Assembly (NCBI GenBank): GCA_036937835.1
Contig: CM072864.1
Span: 24,016,501 to 24,080,500, forward strand
DNA length: 64,000 bases
Reading direction: 5' to 3'
Origin: Pampus argenteus
Taxonomy: Eukaryota; Chordata; Actinopteri; Scombriformes; Stromateidae
The notes below the pieces were generated by a model. The model searched no databases. It had not been told where the DNA came from and worked only from the letters and a program-made list of their open reading frames with translations. Every line of letters starts with the position of its first letter. Position 1 is the stretch's first letter. A program made the position numbers and the translations under genes. Shown here in pieces: positions 8,865 through 23,900 of this stretch.

Positions 8865-11800
8865 AGTAACTGATTTCTAATGATTAGGACCAAAAAACTC
8901 ACTTCTGAGAGCTTCCTGCAGCTTTTACTGTAACATTTGTAAAAAATAGCTTTCTCTCAGGCCAAAACTGACAACTACAGTTTTCCTTAAACAAGGAGCA
9001 ATATTTTCAATCAAAACCATGTTTGCCATCAACAAGTAACTGATTTCTAAGATTAGGACCAAAAAACTCACTTCTGAGAGCTTCCTGCAGCTTTTAGTGT
9101 AACATTTGTAAAAATAGCTTTCTCTCAGGCCAAAACTGACAACTACAGTTTTTCTTAAACAACGAGCAATATTTTCAATCAAAACCATGTTTGCCATCAA
9201 CAAGTAACTGATATCTAATGATTAGGACCAAAAAACTCACTTCTGAGAGCTTCCTGCTGCTTTTACTGTAACATTTGTAAAAATAGTTTTCTCTCAGGCC
9301 AAAACTGACAATTACAGTTTTTCTTAAACAACGAGCAATATTTTAATCAAAACCATGTTTGCCATCAACAAGTAACTGATTTCTAATGATTAGGACCAAA
9401 AAACTCACTTCTGAGAGCTTCCTGCTGCTTTTACTGTAACATTTGTAAAAAATAGCTTTCTCTCGGCGAGAGAAGGCCAAAACTGAAGACTACAGTTTTT
9501 CTTAAACAAGGAGCAATATTTTCAATCGAAACCATGTTTGCCATCAACAAGTAACTGATTTCTAATGATTAGGACCAAAAAACTCACTTCTGAGAGCTTC
9601 CTGCAGCTTTTACTGTAACATTTGTAAAAAAAAAAAAAAAACGCTTTCTCTCGGGCCAAAACTGACAACTACAGTTTTTCTTAAACAAGGAGCAATATTT
9701 TCAATCAAAACCATGTTTGCCATCAATAAGTAACTGATATCTAATGATTAGGACCAAAAAACTCACTTCTGAGAGCTTCCTGCTGCTTTTACTGTAACAT
9801 TTGTAAAAATAGTTTTCTCTCAGGCCAAAACTGACAACTACAGTTTTTCTTAAACAAAGAGCAATTTTTTCAATCAAAACCATGTTTGCCATCAACAAGT
9901 AACTGATTTCTAAGATTAGGACCAAAAAACTCACTTCTGAGAGCTTCCTGCAGCTTTTACTGTAACATTTGTAAAAAAAAACAAAAAACGCTTTCTCTCG
10001 GGCCAAAACTGACAACTACAGTTTTTCTTAAACAAAGAGCCATTTTTTTCAATCAAAACCATGTTTGCCATCAACAAGTAACTGATTTCTAATGATTAGG
10101 ACCAAAAAACTCACTTCTGAGAGCTTCCTGCAGCTTTTACTGTAACATTTGTAAAAATAGCTTTCTCTCGGCGAGAGAAGGCCAAAACTGACAACTACAG
10201 TTTTTCTTAAACAACAAGCAATGTTTCAATCAAAACCATGTTTGCCATCAACAAGTAACTGATTTCTAATGATTAGGACCAAAAAACTCACTTCTGAGAG
10301 CTTCCTGCAGCTTTTACTGTGACATTTGTAAAAAATAGCTTTCTCTTGGCGAGAGAAGGCCAAAACTGAAGACTACAGTTTTTCTTAAACAAGGAGCAAT
10401 ATTTTCAATCAAAACCATGTTTGCCATCAACAAGTAACTGATTTCTAATGATTAGGACCAGAAAACTCACTTCTGAGAGCTTCCTGCAGCTTTTACTGTA
10501 ACATTTGTAAAAATCGCTTTCTCTCAGGCCAAAACTGACAACTACAGTTTTTCTTAAACAACGAGCAATATTTTAATCAAAACCATGTTTGCCATCAACA
10601 AGTAACTGATTTCTAATGATTAGGACCAAAAAACTCACTTCTGAGAGCTTCCTGCTGCTTTTACTGTAACATTTGTAAAAAATAGCTTTCTCTCGGCGAG
10701 AGAAGGCCAAAACTGAAGACTACAGTTTTTCTTAAACAAGGAGCAATATTTTCAATCGAAACCATGTTTGCCATCAACAAGTAACTGATTTCTAATGATT
10801 AGGACCAAAAAACTCACTTCTGAGAGCTTCCTGCAGCTTTTACTGTAACATTTGTAAAAAAAAAAAAAAAACGCTTTCTCTCGGGCCAAAACTGACAACT
10901 ACAGTTTTTCTTAAACAAGGAGCAATATTTTCAATCAAAACCATGTTTGCCATCAATAAGTAACTGATATCTAATGATTAGGACCAAAAAACTCACTTCT
11001 GAGAGCTTCCTGCTGCTTTTACTGTAACATTTGTAAAAATAGTTTTCTCTCAGGCCAAAACTGACAACTACAGTTTTTCTTAAACAAAGAGCAATTTTTT
11101 CAATCAAAACCATGTTTGCCATCAACAAGTAACTGATTTCTAAGATTAGGACCAAAAAACTCACTTCTGAGAGCTTCCTGCAGCTTTTACTGTAACATTT
11201 GTAAAAAAAAACAAAAAACGCTTTCTCTCGGGCCAAAACTGACAACTACAGTTTTTCTTAAACAAAGAGCCATTTTTTTCAATCAAAACCATGTTTGCCA
11301 TCAACAAGTAACTGATTTCTAATGATTAGGACCAAAAAACTCACTTCTGAGAGCTTCCTGCAGCTTTTACTGTAACATTTGTAAAAATAGCTTTCTCTCG
11401 GCGAGAGAAGGCCAAAACTGACAACTACAGTTTTTCTTAAACAACGAGCAATATTTTCAATCAAAACCATGTTTACCATCAACAAGTGACTGATTTCTAA
11501 TGATTAGGACCAAAAAACTCACTTCTGAGAGCTTCCTGCAGCTTTTACTGTAACATTTGTAAAAAAAAACAAAAAAAAAACGCTTTCTCTCGGGCCAAAA
11601 CTGACAACTACAGTTTTTCTTAAACAAGGAGCAATATTTTCAATCGAAACCATGTTTGCCATCAACAAGTAACTGATTTCTAATGAATAGGACCAAAAAA
11701 CTCACTTCTGAGAGCTTCCTGCAGCTTTTACTGTAACATTTGTAAAAATAGCTTTCTCTCGGAGAGAGAAGGCCAAAACTGACAACTACACTTTTTCTTA

Positions 11801-12545
11801 AACAAGGAGCAATATTTTCTATCAAAACCATGTTTGCCATCAACAAGTAATTGATTTCTAATGATTAGGACCAAAAAACTCACTTCTGAGAGCTTCCTGC
11901 AGCTTTTACTGTGACATTTGTAAAAAATAGCTTTCTCTTGGCGAGAGAAGGCCAAAACTGAAGACTACAGTTTTTCTTAAACAAGGAGCAATATTTTCAA
12001 TCAAAACCATGTTTGCCATCAACAAGTAACTGATTTCTAATGATTAGGACCAGAAAACTCACTTCTGAGAGCTTCCTGCAGCTTTTACTGTAACATTTGT
12101 AAAAATCGCTTTCTCTCAGGCCAAAACTGACAACTACAGTTTTTCTTAAACAACGAGCAATATTTTAATCAAAACCATGTTTGCCATCAACAAGTAACTG
12201 ATTTCTAATGATTAGGACCAAAAAACTCACTTCTGAGAGCTTCCTGCTGCTTTTACTGTAACATTTGTAAAAAATAGCTTTCTCTCGGCGAGAGAAGGCC
12301 AAAACTGAAGACTACAGTTTTTCTTAAACAAGGAGCAATATTTTCAATCGAAACCATGTTTGCCATCAACAAGTAACTGATTTCTAATGATTAGGACCAA
12401 AAAACTCACTTCTGAGAGCTTCCTGCAGCTTTTACTGTAACATTTGTAAAAAAAAAAAAAAAAACGCTTTCTCTCGGGCCAAAACTGACAACTACAGTTT
12501 TTCTTAAACAAGGAGCAATATTTTCAATCAAAACCATGTTTGCCA
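8865..12545. repeat. 3.7-kb duplicated satellite block, copy 1 (partner 20978-24658)
   Basis: Monomer variants match at a constant shift of 12,113 bp, with rare substitutions such as aggaccaaaa here against aggacaaaaa at about 23264. The match ends where atcaataag here is atcaacaag at about 24658. Confidence 0.8.
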
Positions 12546-15500
12546 TCAATAAGTAACTGATATCTAATGATTAGGACCAAAAAACTCACTTCTGAGAGCT
12601 TCCTGCTGCTTTTACTGTAACATTTGTAAAAATAGTTTTCTCTCAGGCCAAAACTGACAACTACAGTTTTTCTTAAACAAAGAGCAATTTTTTCAATCAA
12701 AACCATGTTTGCCATCAACAAGTAACTGATTTCTAAGATTAGGACCAAAAAACTCACTTCTGAGAGCTTCCTGCAGCTTTTACTGTAACATTTGTAAAAA
12801 AAAACAAAAAACGCTTTCTCTCGGGCCAAAACTGACAACTACAGTTTTTCTTAAACAAAGAGCCATTTTTTTCAATCAAAACCATGTTTGCCATCAACAA
12901 GTAACTGATTTCTAATGATTAGGACCAAAAAACTCACTTCTGAGAGCTTCCTGCAGCTTTTACTGTAACATTTGTAAAAATAGCTTTCTCTCGGCGAGAG
13001 AAGGCCAAAACTGACAACTACAGTTTTTCTTAAACAACGAGCAATATTTTCAATCAAAACCATGTTTACCATCAACAAGTGACTGATTTCTAATGATTAG
13101 GACCAAAAAACTCACTTCTGAGAGCTTCCTGCAGCTTTTACTGTAACATTTGTAAAAAAAAACAAAAAAAAAACGCTTTCTCTCGGGCCAAAACTGACAA
13201 CTACAGTTTTTCTTAAACAAGGAGCAATATTTTCAATCGAAACCATGTTTGCCATCAACAAGTAACTGATTTCTAATGATTAGGACCAAAAAACTCACTT
13301 CTGAGAGCTTCCTGCAGCTTTTACTGTAACATTTGTAAAAAAAAAAAAAAAACGCTTTCTCTCGGGCCAAAACTGACAACTACAGTTTTTCTTAAACAAG
13401 GAGCAATATTTTCAATCAAAACCATGTTTGCCATCAATAAGTAACTGATATCTAATGATTAGGACCAAAAAAACTCACTTCTGAGAGCTTCCTGCTGCTT
13501 TTACTGTAACATTTGTAAAAATAGTTTTCTCTCAGGCCAAAACTGACAACTACAGTTTTTCTTAAACAAAGAGCAATTTTTTCAATCAAAACCATGTTTG
13601 CCATCAACAAGTAACTGATTTCTAAGATTAGGACCAAAAAACTCACTTCTGAGAGCTTCCTGCAGCTTTTACTGTAACATTTGTAAAAAAAAACAAAAAA
13701 CGCTTTCTCTCGGGCCAAAACTGACAACTACAGTTTTTCTTAAACAAAGAGCCATTTTTTTTCAATCAAAACCATGTTTGCCATCAACAAGTAACTGATT
13801 TCTAATGATTAGGACCAAAAAACTCACTTCTGAGAGCTTCCTGCAGCTTTTACTGTAACATTTGTAAAAATAGCTTTCTCTCGGCGAGAGAAGGCCAAAA
13901 CTGACAACTACAGTTTTTCTTAAACAACGAGCAATATTTTCAATCAAAACCATGTTTACCATCAACAAGTGACTGATTTCTAATGATTAGGACCAAAAAA
14001 CTCACTTCTGAGAGCTTCCTGCAGCTTTTACTGTAACATTTGTAAAAAAAAACAAAAAAAAAACGCTTTCTCTCGGGCCAAAACTGACAACTACAGTTTT
14101 TCTTAAACAAGGAGCAATATTTTCAATTAAAACCATGTTTGCCATCAACAAGTAACTGATTTCTAATGAATAGGACCAAAAAACTCACTTCTGAGAGCTT
14201 CCTGCAGCTTTTACTGTAACATTTGTAAAAATAGCTTTCTCTCGGAGAGAGAAGGCCAAAACTGACAACTACACTTTTTCTTAAACAAGGAGCAATATTT
14301 TCTATCAAAACCATGTTTGCCATCAACAAGTAATTGATTTCTAATGATTAGGACCAAAAAACTCACTTCTGAGAGCTTCCTGCAGCTTTTACTGTGACAT
14401 TTGTAAAAAATAGCTTTCTCTTGGCGAGAGAAGGCCAAAACTGAAGACTACAGTTTTTCTTAAACAAGGAGCAATATTTTCAATCAAAACCATGTTTGCC
14501 ATCAACAAGTAACTGATTTCTAATGATTAGGACCAGAAAACTCACTTCTGAGAGCTTCCTGCAGCTTTTACTGTAACATTTGTAAAAATCGCTTTCTCTC
14601 AGGCCAAAACTGACAACTACAGTTTTTCTTAAACAACGAGCAATATTTTAATCAAAACCATGTTTGCCATCAACAAGTAACTGATTTCTAATGATTAGGA
14701 CCAAAAAACTCACTTCTGAGAGCTTCCTGCTGCTTTTACTGTAACATTTGTAAAAAATAGCTTTCTCTCGGCGAGAGAAGGCCAAAACTGAAGACTACAG
14801 TTTTTCTTAAACAAGGAGCAATATTTTCAATCGAAACCATGTTTGCCATCAACAAGTAACTGATTTCTAATGATTAGGACCAAAAAACTCACTTCTGAGA
14901 GCTTCCTGCAGCTTTTACTGTAACATTTGTAAAAAAAAAAAAAAAAACGCTTTCTCTCGGGCCAAAACTGACAACTACAGTTTTTCTTAAACAAGGAGCA
15001 ATATTTTCAATCAAAACCATGTTTGCCATCAATAAGTAACTGATATCTAATGATTAGGACCAAAAAACTCACTTCTGAGAGCTTCCTGCTGCTTTTACTG
15101 TAACATTTGTAAAAATAGTTTTCTCTCAGGCCAAAACTGACAACTACAGTTTTTCTTAAACAAAGAGCAATTTTTTCAATCAAAACCATGTTTGCCATCA
15201 ACAAGTAACTGATTTCTAAGATTAGGACCAAAAAACTCACTTCTGAGAGCTTCCTGCAGCTTTTACTGTAACATTTGTAAAAAAAAACAAAAAACGCTTT
15301 CTCTCGGGCCAAAACTGACAACTACAGTTTTTCTTAAACAAAGAGCCATTTTTTTCAATCAAAACCATGTTTGCCATCAACAAGTAACTGATTTCTAATG
15401 ATTAGGACCAAAAAACTCACTTCTGAGAGCTTCCTGCAGCTTTTACTGTAACATTTGTAAAAATAGCTTTCTCTCGGCGAGAGAAGGCCAAAACTGACAA

Positions 15501-17470
15501 CTACAGTTTTTCTTAAACAACGAGCAATATTTTCAATCAAAACCATGTTTACCATCAACAAGTGACTGATTTCTAATGATTAGGACCAAAAAACTCACTT
15601 CTGAGAGCTTCCTGCAGCTTTTACTGTAACATTTGTAAAAAAAAACAAAAAAAAAACGCTTTCTCTCGGGCCAAAACTGACAACTACAGTTTTTCTTAAA
15701 CAAGGAGCAATATTTTCAATTAAAACCATGTTTGCCATCAACAAGTAACTGATTTCTAATGAATAGGACCAAAAAACTCACTTCTGAGAGCTTCCTGCAG
15801 CTTTTACTGTAACATTTGTAAAAATAGCTTTCTCTCGGAGAGAGAAGGCCAAAACTGACAACTACACTTTTTCTTAAACAAGGAGCAATATTTTCTATCA
15901 AAACCATGTTTGCCATCAACAAGTAATTGATTTCTAATGATTAGGACCAAAAAACTCACTTCTGAGAGCTTCCTGCAGCTTTTACTGTGACATTTGTAAA
16001 AAATAGCTTTCTCTTGGCGAGAGAAGGCCAAAACTGAAGACTACAGTTTTTCTTAAACAAGGAGCAATATTTTCAATCAAAACCATGTTTGCCATCAACA
16101 AGTAACTGATTTCTAATGATTAGGACCAGAAAACTCACTTCTGAGAGCTTCCTGCAGCTTTTACTGTAACATTTGTAAAAATCGCTTTCTCTCAGGCCAA
16201 AACTGACAACTACAGTTTTCCTTAAACAAGGAGCAATATTTTCAATCAAAACCATGTTTGCCATCAACAAGTAACTGATTTCTAATGATTAGGACCAAAA
16301 AACTCACTTCTGAGAGCTTCCTGCAGCTTTTACTGTAACATTTGTAAAAAAAAAAACAAAAAAAACGCTTTCTCTCGGGCCAAAACTGACAACTACAGTT
16401 TTTCTTAAACAAGGTGCAATATTTTCAATCAAAACCATGTTTGCCATCAATAAGTAACTGATATCTAATGATTAGGACCAAAAAACTCACTTCTTAGAGC
16501 TTCCTGCTGCTTTTACTGTAACATTTGTAAAAATAGTTTTCTCTCAGGCCAAAACTGACAACTACAGTTTTTCTTAAACAAAGAGCAATTTTTCAATCAA
16601 AACCATGTTTGCCATCAACAAGTAACTGATTTCTAATGATTAGGACCAAAAAACTCTCTTCTGAGAGCTTCCTGCAGCTTTTACTGTAACATTTGTAAAA
16701 ATAGCTTTCTCTCAGGCCAAAACTGACAACTACAGTTTTTCTTAAACAAAGAGCCATTTTTTTCAATCAAAACCATGTTTGCCATCAACAAGTAACTGAT
16801 TTCTAATGATTAGGACCAAAAAACTCACTTCTGAGAGCTTCCTGCAGCTTTTACTGTAACATTTGTAAAAATAGCTTTCTCTCAGGCCAAAACTGACAAC
16901 TACAGTTTTTCTTAAACAACAAGCAATATTTTAATCAAAACCATGTTTGCCATCAACAAGTAACTGATATCTAATGATTAGGACCAAAAAACTCACTTCT
17001 GAGAGCTTCCTGCTGTTTTTACTGTAACATTTGTAAAAAAAAAAAAAAAAAAAACGCTTTCTCTCGGGCCAAAACTGACAACTACAGTTTTTCTTAAACA
17101 AGGAGCAATATTTTCAATTAAAACCATGTTTGCCATCAACAAGTAACTGATTTCTAATGAATAGGACCAAAAAAACTCACTTCTGAGAGCTTCCTGCAGC
17201 TTTTACTGTAACATTTGTAAAAAAAAAAAAAATAGCTTTCTCTCAGGCCACAACTGACAATTAGTTTTTCTTAAACAACGAGCAATATTTTCAATCAAAA
17301 CCATGTTTGCCATCAATAAGTAACTGATATCTAATGATTAGGACCAAAAAACTCACTTCTGAGAGCTTCCTGCTGTTTTTACTGTAACATTTGTAAAAAT
17401 AGTTTTCTCTCAGGCCAAAACTGACAACTACAGTTTTCTTTAAACAAGGAGCAATATTTTCAATCAAAAC

Positions 17471-17648
17471 CATGTTTGCCATCAACAAGTAACTGATTTC
17501 TAATGATTAGGACCAAAAAACTCACTTCTGAGAGCTTCCTGCAGCTTTTACTGTAACATTTGTAAAAATAGCTTTCTCTCGGCGAGAGAAGGCCAAAACT
17601 GACAACTACAGTTTTTCTTAAACAACGAGCAATATTTTCAATCAAAAC
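17471..17648 (+). repeat. Representative 178-bp monomer (long class)
   Basis: Full-length monomer from one catgtttgcc landmark to the next. It contains one CTGCAG, one AATATT, one TTAA and a 17-bp dyad at 17574-17590 (eight-base arms TTCTCTCG / CGAGAGAA around one G). Its length is close to that of other animal centromeric satellites, but function cannot be inferred from length alone. Confidence 0.85.
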
Positions 17649-17823
17649 CATGTTTACCATCAACAAGTAACTGATTTCTAATGATTAGGACCAAAAAACT
17701 CACTTCTGAGAGCTTCCTGCAGCTTTTACTGTAACATTTGTAAAAAAAAAAAAATAGCTTTCTCTCAGGCCACAACTGACAATTAGTTTTTCTTAAACAA
17801 CGAGCAATATTTTCAATCAAAAC

Positions 17824-17992
17824 CATGTTTGCCATCAATAAGTAACTGATATCTAATGATTAGGACCAAAAAACTCACTTCTGAGAGCTTCCTGCTGTTT
17901 TTACTGTAACATTTGTAAAAATAGTTTTCTCTCAGGCCAAAACTGACAACTACAGTTTTCTTTAAACAAGGAGCAATATTTTCAATCAAAAC
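17824..17992 (+). repeat. Representative 169-bp monomer (short class, half dyad)
   Basis: Same monomer lacking 9 bp (GGCGAGAGA), so ctttctctc runs directly into aggcc and the dyad is halved. This copy also carries the linked variants atcaataag, gatatc and ctgctgt. Confidence 0.85.
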
Positions 17993-20977
17993 CATGTTTG
18001 CCATCAACAAGTAACTGATTTCTAATGATTAGGACCAAAAAACTCACTTCTGAGAGCTTCCTGCAGCTTTTACTGTAACATTTGTAAAAATAGCTTTCTC
18101 TCGGCGAGAGAAGGCCAAAACTGACAACTACAGTTTTTCTTAAACAACAAGCAATATTTTCAATCAAAACCATGTTTGCCATCAACAAGTAACTGATTTC
18201 TAATGATTAGGACCAAAAAATTCACTTCTGAGGGCTTCCTGCTGCTTTTACTGTAACATTTGTAAAAAAAGCTTTCTCTCGGCGAGAGAAGGCCAAAACT
18301 GACAACTACAGTTTTTCTTAAACAAAGAGCAATATTTTCATTCAAAACAATGTTTGCCATCAACAAGTAACTGATTTCTAATGATTAGGACCAAAAAACT
18401 CACTTCTGAGAGCTTCCTGCAGCTTTTACTGTAACATTTGTAAAAAATAGCTTTCTCTCAGGCCAAAACTGACAACTACAGTTTTCCTTAAACAAGGAGT
18501 AATATTTTCAATCAAAACCATGTTTGCCATCAACAAGTAACTGATTTCTAAGATTAGGACCAAAAAACTCACTTCTGAGAGCTTCCTGCAGCTTTTACTG
18601 TAACATTTGTAAAAATAGCTTTCTCTCAGGCCAAAACTGACAACTACAGTTTTTCTTAAACAACGAGCAATATTTTCAATCAAAACCATGTTTGCCATCA
18701 ACAAGTAACTGATATCTAATGATTAGGACCAAAAAACTCACTTCTGAGAGCTTCCTGCTGCTTTTACTGTAACATTTGTAAAAATAGTTTTCTCTCAGGC
18801 CAAAACTGACAATTACAGTTTTTCTTAAACAACGAGCAATATTTTAATCAAAACCATGTTTGCCATCAACAAGTAACTGATTTCTAATGATTAGGACCAA
18901 AAAACTCACTTCTGAGAGCTTCCTGCTGCTTTTACTGTAACATTTGTAAAAATAGTTTTCTCTCAGGCCAAAACTGACAACTACAGTTTTTCTTAAACAA
19001 AGAGCCATTTTTTTCAATCAAAACCATGTTTGCCATCAACAAGTAACTGATTTCTAATGATTAGGACCAAAAAACTCACTTCTGAGAGCTTCCTGCAGCT
19101 TTTACTGTAACATTTGTAAAAATAGCTTTCTCTCGGCGAGAGAAGGCCAAAACTGACAACTACAGTTTTTCTTAAACAACGAGCAATATTTTCAATCAAA
19201 ACCATGTTTACCATCAACAAGTGACTGATTTCTAATGATTAGGACCAAAAAACTCACTTCTGAGAGCTTCCTGCAGCTTTTACTGTAACATTTGTAAAAA
19301 AAAAAAAAAAAAAAAAACGCTTTCTCTCGGGCCAAAACTGACAACTACAGTTTTTCTTAAACAAGGAGCAATATTTTCAATTAAAACCATGTTTGCCATC
19401 AACAAGTAACTGATTTCTAATGAATAGGACCAAAAAACTCACTTCTGAGAGCTTCCTGCAGCTTTTACTGTAACATTTGTAAAAATAGCTTTCTCTCGGA
19501 GAGAGAAGGCCAAAACTGACAACTACACTTTTTCTTAAACAAGGAGCAATATTTTCTATCAAAACCATGTTTGCCATCAACAAGTAATTGATTTCTAATG
19601 ATTAGGACCAAAAAACTCACTTCTGAGAGCTTCCTGCAGCTTTTACTGTGACATTTGTAAAAAATAGCTTTCTCTTGGCGAGAGAAGGCCAAAACTGAAG
19701 ACTACAGTTTTTCTTAAACAAGGAGCAATATTTTCAATCAAAACCATGTTTGCCATCAACAAGTAACTGATTTCTAATGATTAGGACCAGAAAACTCACT
19801 TCTGAGAGCTTCCTGCAGCTTTTACTGTAACATTTGTAAAAATCGCTTTCTCTCAGGCCAAAACTGACAACTACAGTTTTCCTTAAACAAGGAGCAATAT
19901 TTTCAATCAAAACCATGTTTGCCATCAACAAGTAACTGATTTCTAATGATTAGGACCAAAAAACTCACTTCTGAGAGCTTCCTGCAGCTTTTACTGTAAC
20001 ATTTGTAAAAAAAAAAAAAAAAAAACGCTTTCTCTCGGGCCAAAACTGACAACTACAGTTTTTCTTAAACAAGGTGCAATATTTTCAATCAAAACCATGT
20101 TTGCCATCAATAAGTAACTGATATCTAATGATTAGGACCAAAAAACTCACTTCTTAGAGCTTCCTGCTGCTTTTACTGTAACATTTGTAAAAATAGTTTT
20201 CTCTCAGGCCAAAACTGACAACTACAGTTTTTCTTAAACAAAGAGCAATTTTTTCAATCAAAACCATGTTTGCCATCAACAAGTAACTGATTTCTAATGA
20301 TTAGGACCAAAAAACTCACTTCTGAGAGCTTCCTGCAGCTTTTACTGTAACATTTGTAAAAATAGCTTTCTCTCAGGCCAAAACTGACAACTACAGTTTT
20401 TCTTAAACAAAGAGCCATTTTTTTCAATCAAAACCATGTTTGCCATCAACAAGTAACTGATTTCTAATGATTAGGACCAAAAAACTCACTTCTGAGAGCT
20501 TCCTGCAGCTTTTACTGTAACATTTGTAAAAATAGCTTTCTCTCAGGCCAAAACTGACAACTACAGTTTTTCTTAAACAACAAGCAATATTTTAATCAAA
20601 ACCATGTTTGCCATCAACAAGTAACTGATTTCTAATGATTAGGACCAAAAAACTCACTTCTGAGAGCTTCCTGCTGCTTATACTGTAACATTTGTAAAAA
20701 TAGCTTTCTCTCGGCGAGAGAAGGCCAAAACTGACAACTACAGTTTTTCTTAAACAACGAGCAATATTTTCAATCAAAACCATGTTTACCATCAACAAGT
20801 AACTGATTTCTAATGATTAGGACCAAAAAACTCACTTCTGAGAGCTTCCTGCAGCTTTTACTGTAACATTTGTAAAAAAAAAAAAAAAAACGCTTTCTCT
20901 CGGGCCAAAACTGACAACTACAGTTTTTCTTAAACAAGGAGCAATATTTTCAATTAAAACCATGTTTGCCATCAACA

Positions 20978-23900
20978 AGTAACTGATTTCTAATGATTAG
21001 GACCAAAAAACTCACTTCTGAGAGCTTCCTGCAGCTTTTACTGTAACATTTGTAAAAAATAGCTTTCTCTCAGGCCAAAACTGACAACTACAGTTTTCCT
21101 TAAACAAGGAGCAATATTTTCAATCAAAACCATGTTTGCCATCAACAAGTAACTGATTTCTAAGATTAGGACCAAAAAACTCACTTCTGAGAGCTTCCTG
21201 CAGCTTTTAGTGTAACATTTGTAAAAATAGCTTTCTCTCAGGCCAAAACTGACAACTACAGTTTTTCTTAAACAACGAGCAATATTTTCAATCAAAACCA
21301 TGTTTGCCATCAACAAGTAACTGATATCTAATGATTAGGACCAAAAAACTCACTTCTGAGAGCTTCCTGCTGCTTTTACTGTAACATTTGTAAAAATAGT
21401 TTTCTCTCAGGCCAAAACTGACAATTACAGTTTTTCTTAAACAACGAGCAATATTTTAATCAAAACCATGTTTGCCATCAACAAGTAACTGATTTCTAAT
21501 GATTAGGACCAAAAAACTCACTTCTGAGAGCTTCCTGCTGCTTTTACTGTAACATTTGTAAAAAATAGCTTTCTCTCGGCGAGAGAAGGCCAAAACTGAA
21601 GACTACAGTTTTTCTTAAACAAGGAGCAATATTTTCAATCGAAACCATGTTTGCCATCAACAAGTAACTGATTTCTAATGATTAGGACCAAAAAACTCAC
21701 TTCTGAGAGCTTCCTGCAGCTTTTACTGTAACATTTGTAAAAAAAAAAAAAAAACGCTTTCTCTCGGGCCAAAACTGACAACTACAGTTTTTCTTAAACA
21801 AGGAGCAATATTTTCAATCAAAACCATGTTTGCCATCAATAAGTAACTGATATCTAATGATTAGGACCAAAAAACTCACTTCTGAGAGCTTCCTGCTGCT
21901 TTTACTGTAACATTTGTAAAAATAGTTTTCTCTCAGGCCAAAACTGACAACTACAGTTTTTCTTAAACAAAGAGCAATTTTTTCAATCAAAACCATGTTT
22001 GCCATCAACAAGTAACTGATTTCTAAGATTAGGACCAAAAAACTCACTTCTGAGAGCTTCCTGCAGCTTTTACTGTAACATTTGTAAAAAAAAACAAAAA
22101 ACGCTTTCTCTCGGGCCAAAACTGACAACTACAGTTTTTCTTAAACAAAGAGCCATTTTTTTCAATCAAAACCATGTTTGCCATCAACAAGTAACTGATT
22201 TCTAATGATTAGGACCAAAAAACTCACTTCTGAGAGCTTCCTGCAGCTTTTACTGTAACATTTGTAAAAATAGCTTTCTCTCGGCGAGAGAAGGCCAAAA
22301 CTGACAACTACAGTTTTTCTTAAACAACAAGCAATGTTTCAATCAAAACCATGTTTGCCATCAACAAGTAACTGATTTCTAATGATTAGGACCAAAAAAC
22401 TCACTTCTGAGAGCTTCCTGCAGCTTTTACTGTGACATTTGTAAAAAATAGCTTTCTCTTGGCGAGAGAAGGCCAAAACTGAAGACTACAGTTTTTCTTA
22501 AACAAGGAGCAATATTTTCAATCAAAACCATGTTTGCCATCAACAAGTAACTGATTTCTAATGATTAGGACCAGAAAACTCACTTCTGAGAGCTTCCTGC
22601 AGCTTTTACTGTAACATTTGTAAAAATCGCTTTCTCTCAGGCCAAAACTGACAACTACAGTTTTTCTTAAACAACGAGCAATATTTTAATCAAAACCATG
22701 TTTGCCATCAACAAGTAACTGATTTCTAATGATTAGGACCAAAAAACTCACTTCTGAGAGCTTCCTGCTGCTTTTACTGTAACATTTGTAAAAAATAGCT
22801 TTCTCTCGGCGAGAGAAGGCCAAAACTGAAGACTACAGTTTTTCTTAAACAAGGAGCAATATTTTCAATCGAAACCATGTTTGCCATCAACAAGTAACTG
22901 ATTTCTAATGATTAGGACCAAAAAACTCACTTCTGAGAGCTTCCTGCAGCTTTTACTGTAACATTTGTAAAAAAAAAAAAAAAACGCTTTCTCTCGGGCC
23001 AAAACTGACAACTACAGTTTTTCTTAAACAAGGAGCAATATTTTCAATCAAAACCATGTTTGCCATCAATAAGTAACTGATATCTAATGATTAGGACCAA
23101 AAAACTCACTTCTGAGAGCTTCCTGCTGCTTTTACTGTAACATTTGTAAAAATAGTTTTCTCTCAGGCCAAAACTGACAACTACAGTTTTTCTTAAACAA
23201 AGAGCAATTTTTTCAATCAAAACCATGTTTGCCATCAACAAGTAACTGATTTCTAAGATTAGGACAAAAAAACTCACTTCTGAGAGCTTCCTGCAGCTTT
23301 TACTGTAACATTTGTAAAAAAAAACAAAAAACGCTTTCTCTCGGGCCAAAACTGACAACTACAGTTTTTCTTAAACAAAGAGCCATTTTTTTCAATCAAA
23401 ACCATGTTTGCCATCAACAAGTAACTGATTTCTAATGATTAGGACCAAAAAACTCACTTCTGAGAGCTTCCTGCAGCTTTTACTGTAACATTTGTAAAAA
23501 TAGCTTTCTCTCGGCGAGAGAAGGCCAAAACTGACAACTACAGTTTTTCTTAAACAACGAGCAATATTTTCAATCAAAACCATGTTTACCATCAACAAGT
23601 GACTGATTTCTAATGATTAGGACCAAAAAACTCACTTCTGAGAGCTTCCTGCAGCTTTTACTGTAACATTTGTAAAAAAAAACAAAAAAAAAACGCTTTC
23701 TCTCGGGCCAAAACTGACAACTACAGTTTTTCTTAAACAAGGAGCAATATTTTCAATCGAAACCATGTTTGCCATCAACAAGTAACTGATTTCTAATGAA
23801 TAGGACCAAAAAACTCACTTCTGAGAGCTTCCTGCAGCTTTTACTGTAACATTTGTAAAAATAGCTTTCTCTCGGAGAGAGAAGGCCAAAACTGACAACT

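Larger units (their letters stand above)
12880..20980. repeat. About 8-kb super-repeat, copy A
   Basis: Matches 29070-36640 at a shift of 16,188-16,190 bp up to about 17.7 kb, then 15,664-15,665 bp. The difference, 523 bp, is three monomers present here (about 17.7-18.3 kb) and absent there. From about 13.2 kb it also matches 58.5-64.0 kb at a shift of about 45,310 bp. Confidence 0.8.

Noticed and set aside
9528..9560. CENP-B box in the satellite
   Set aside because: The tcgaaacc variant gives TTCG....A on the minus strand but the required CGGG is missing, and ordinary monomers lack even the TTCG. The ctctcgggcc variant has CGGG without the other half.
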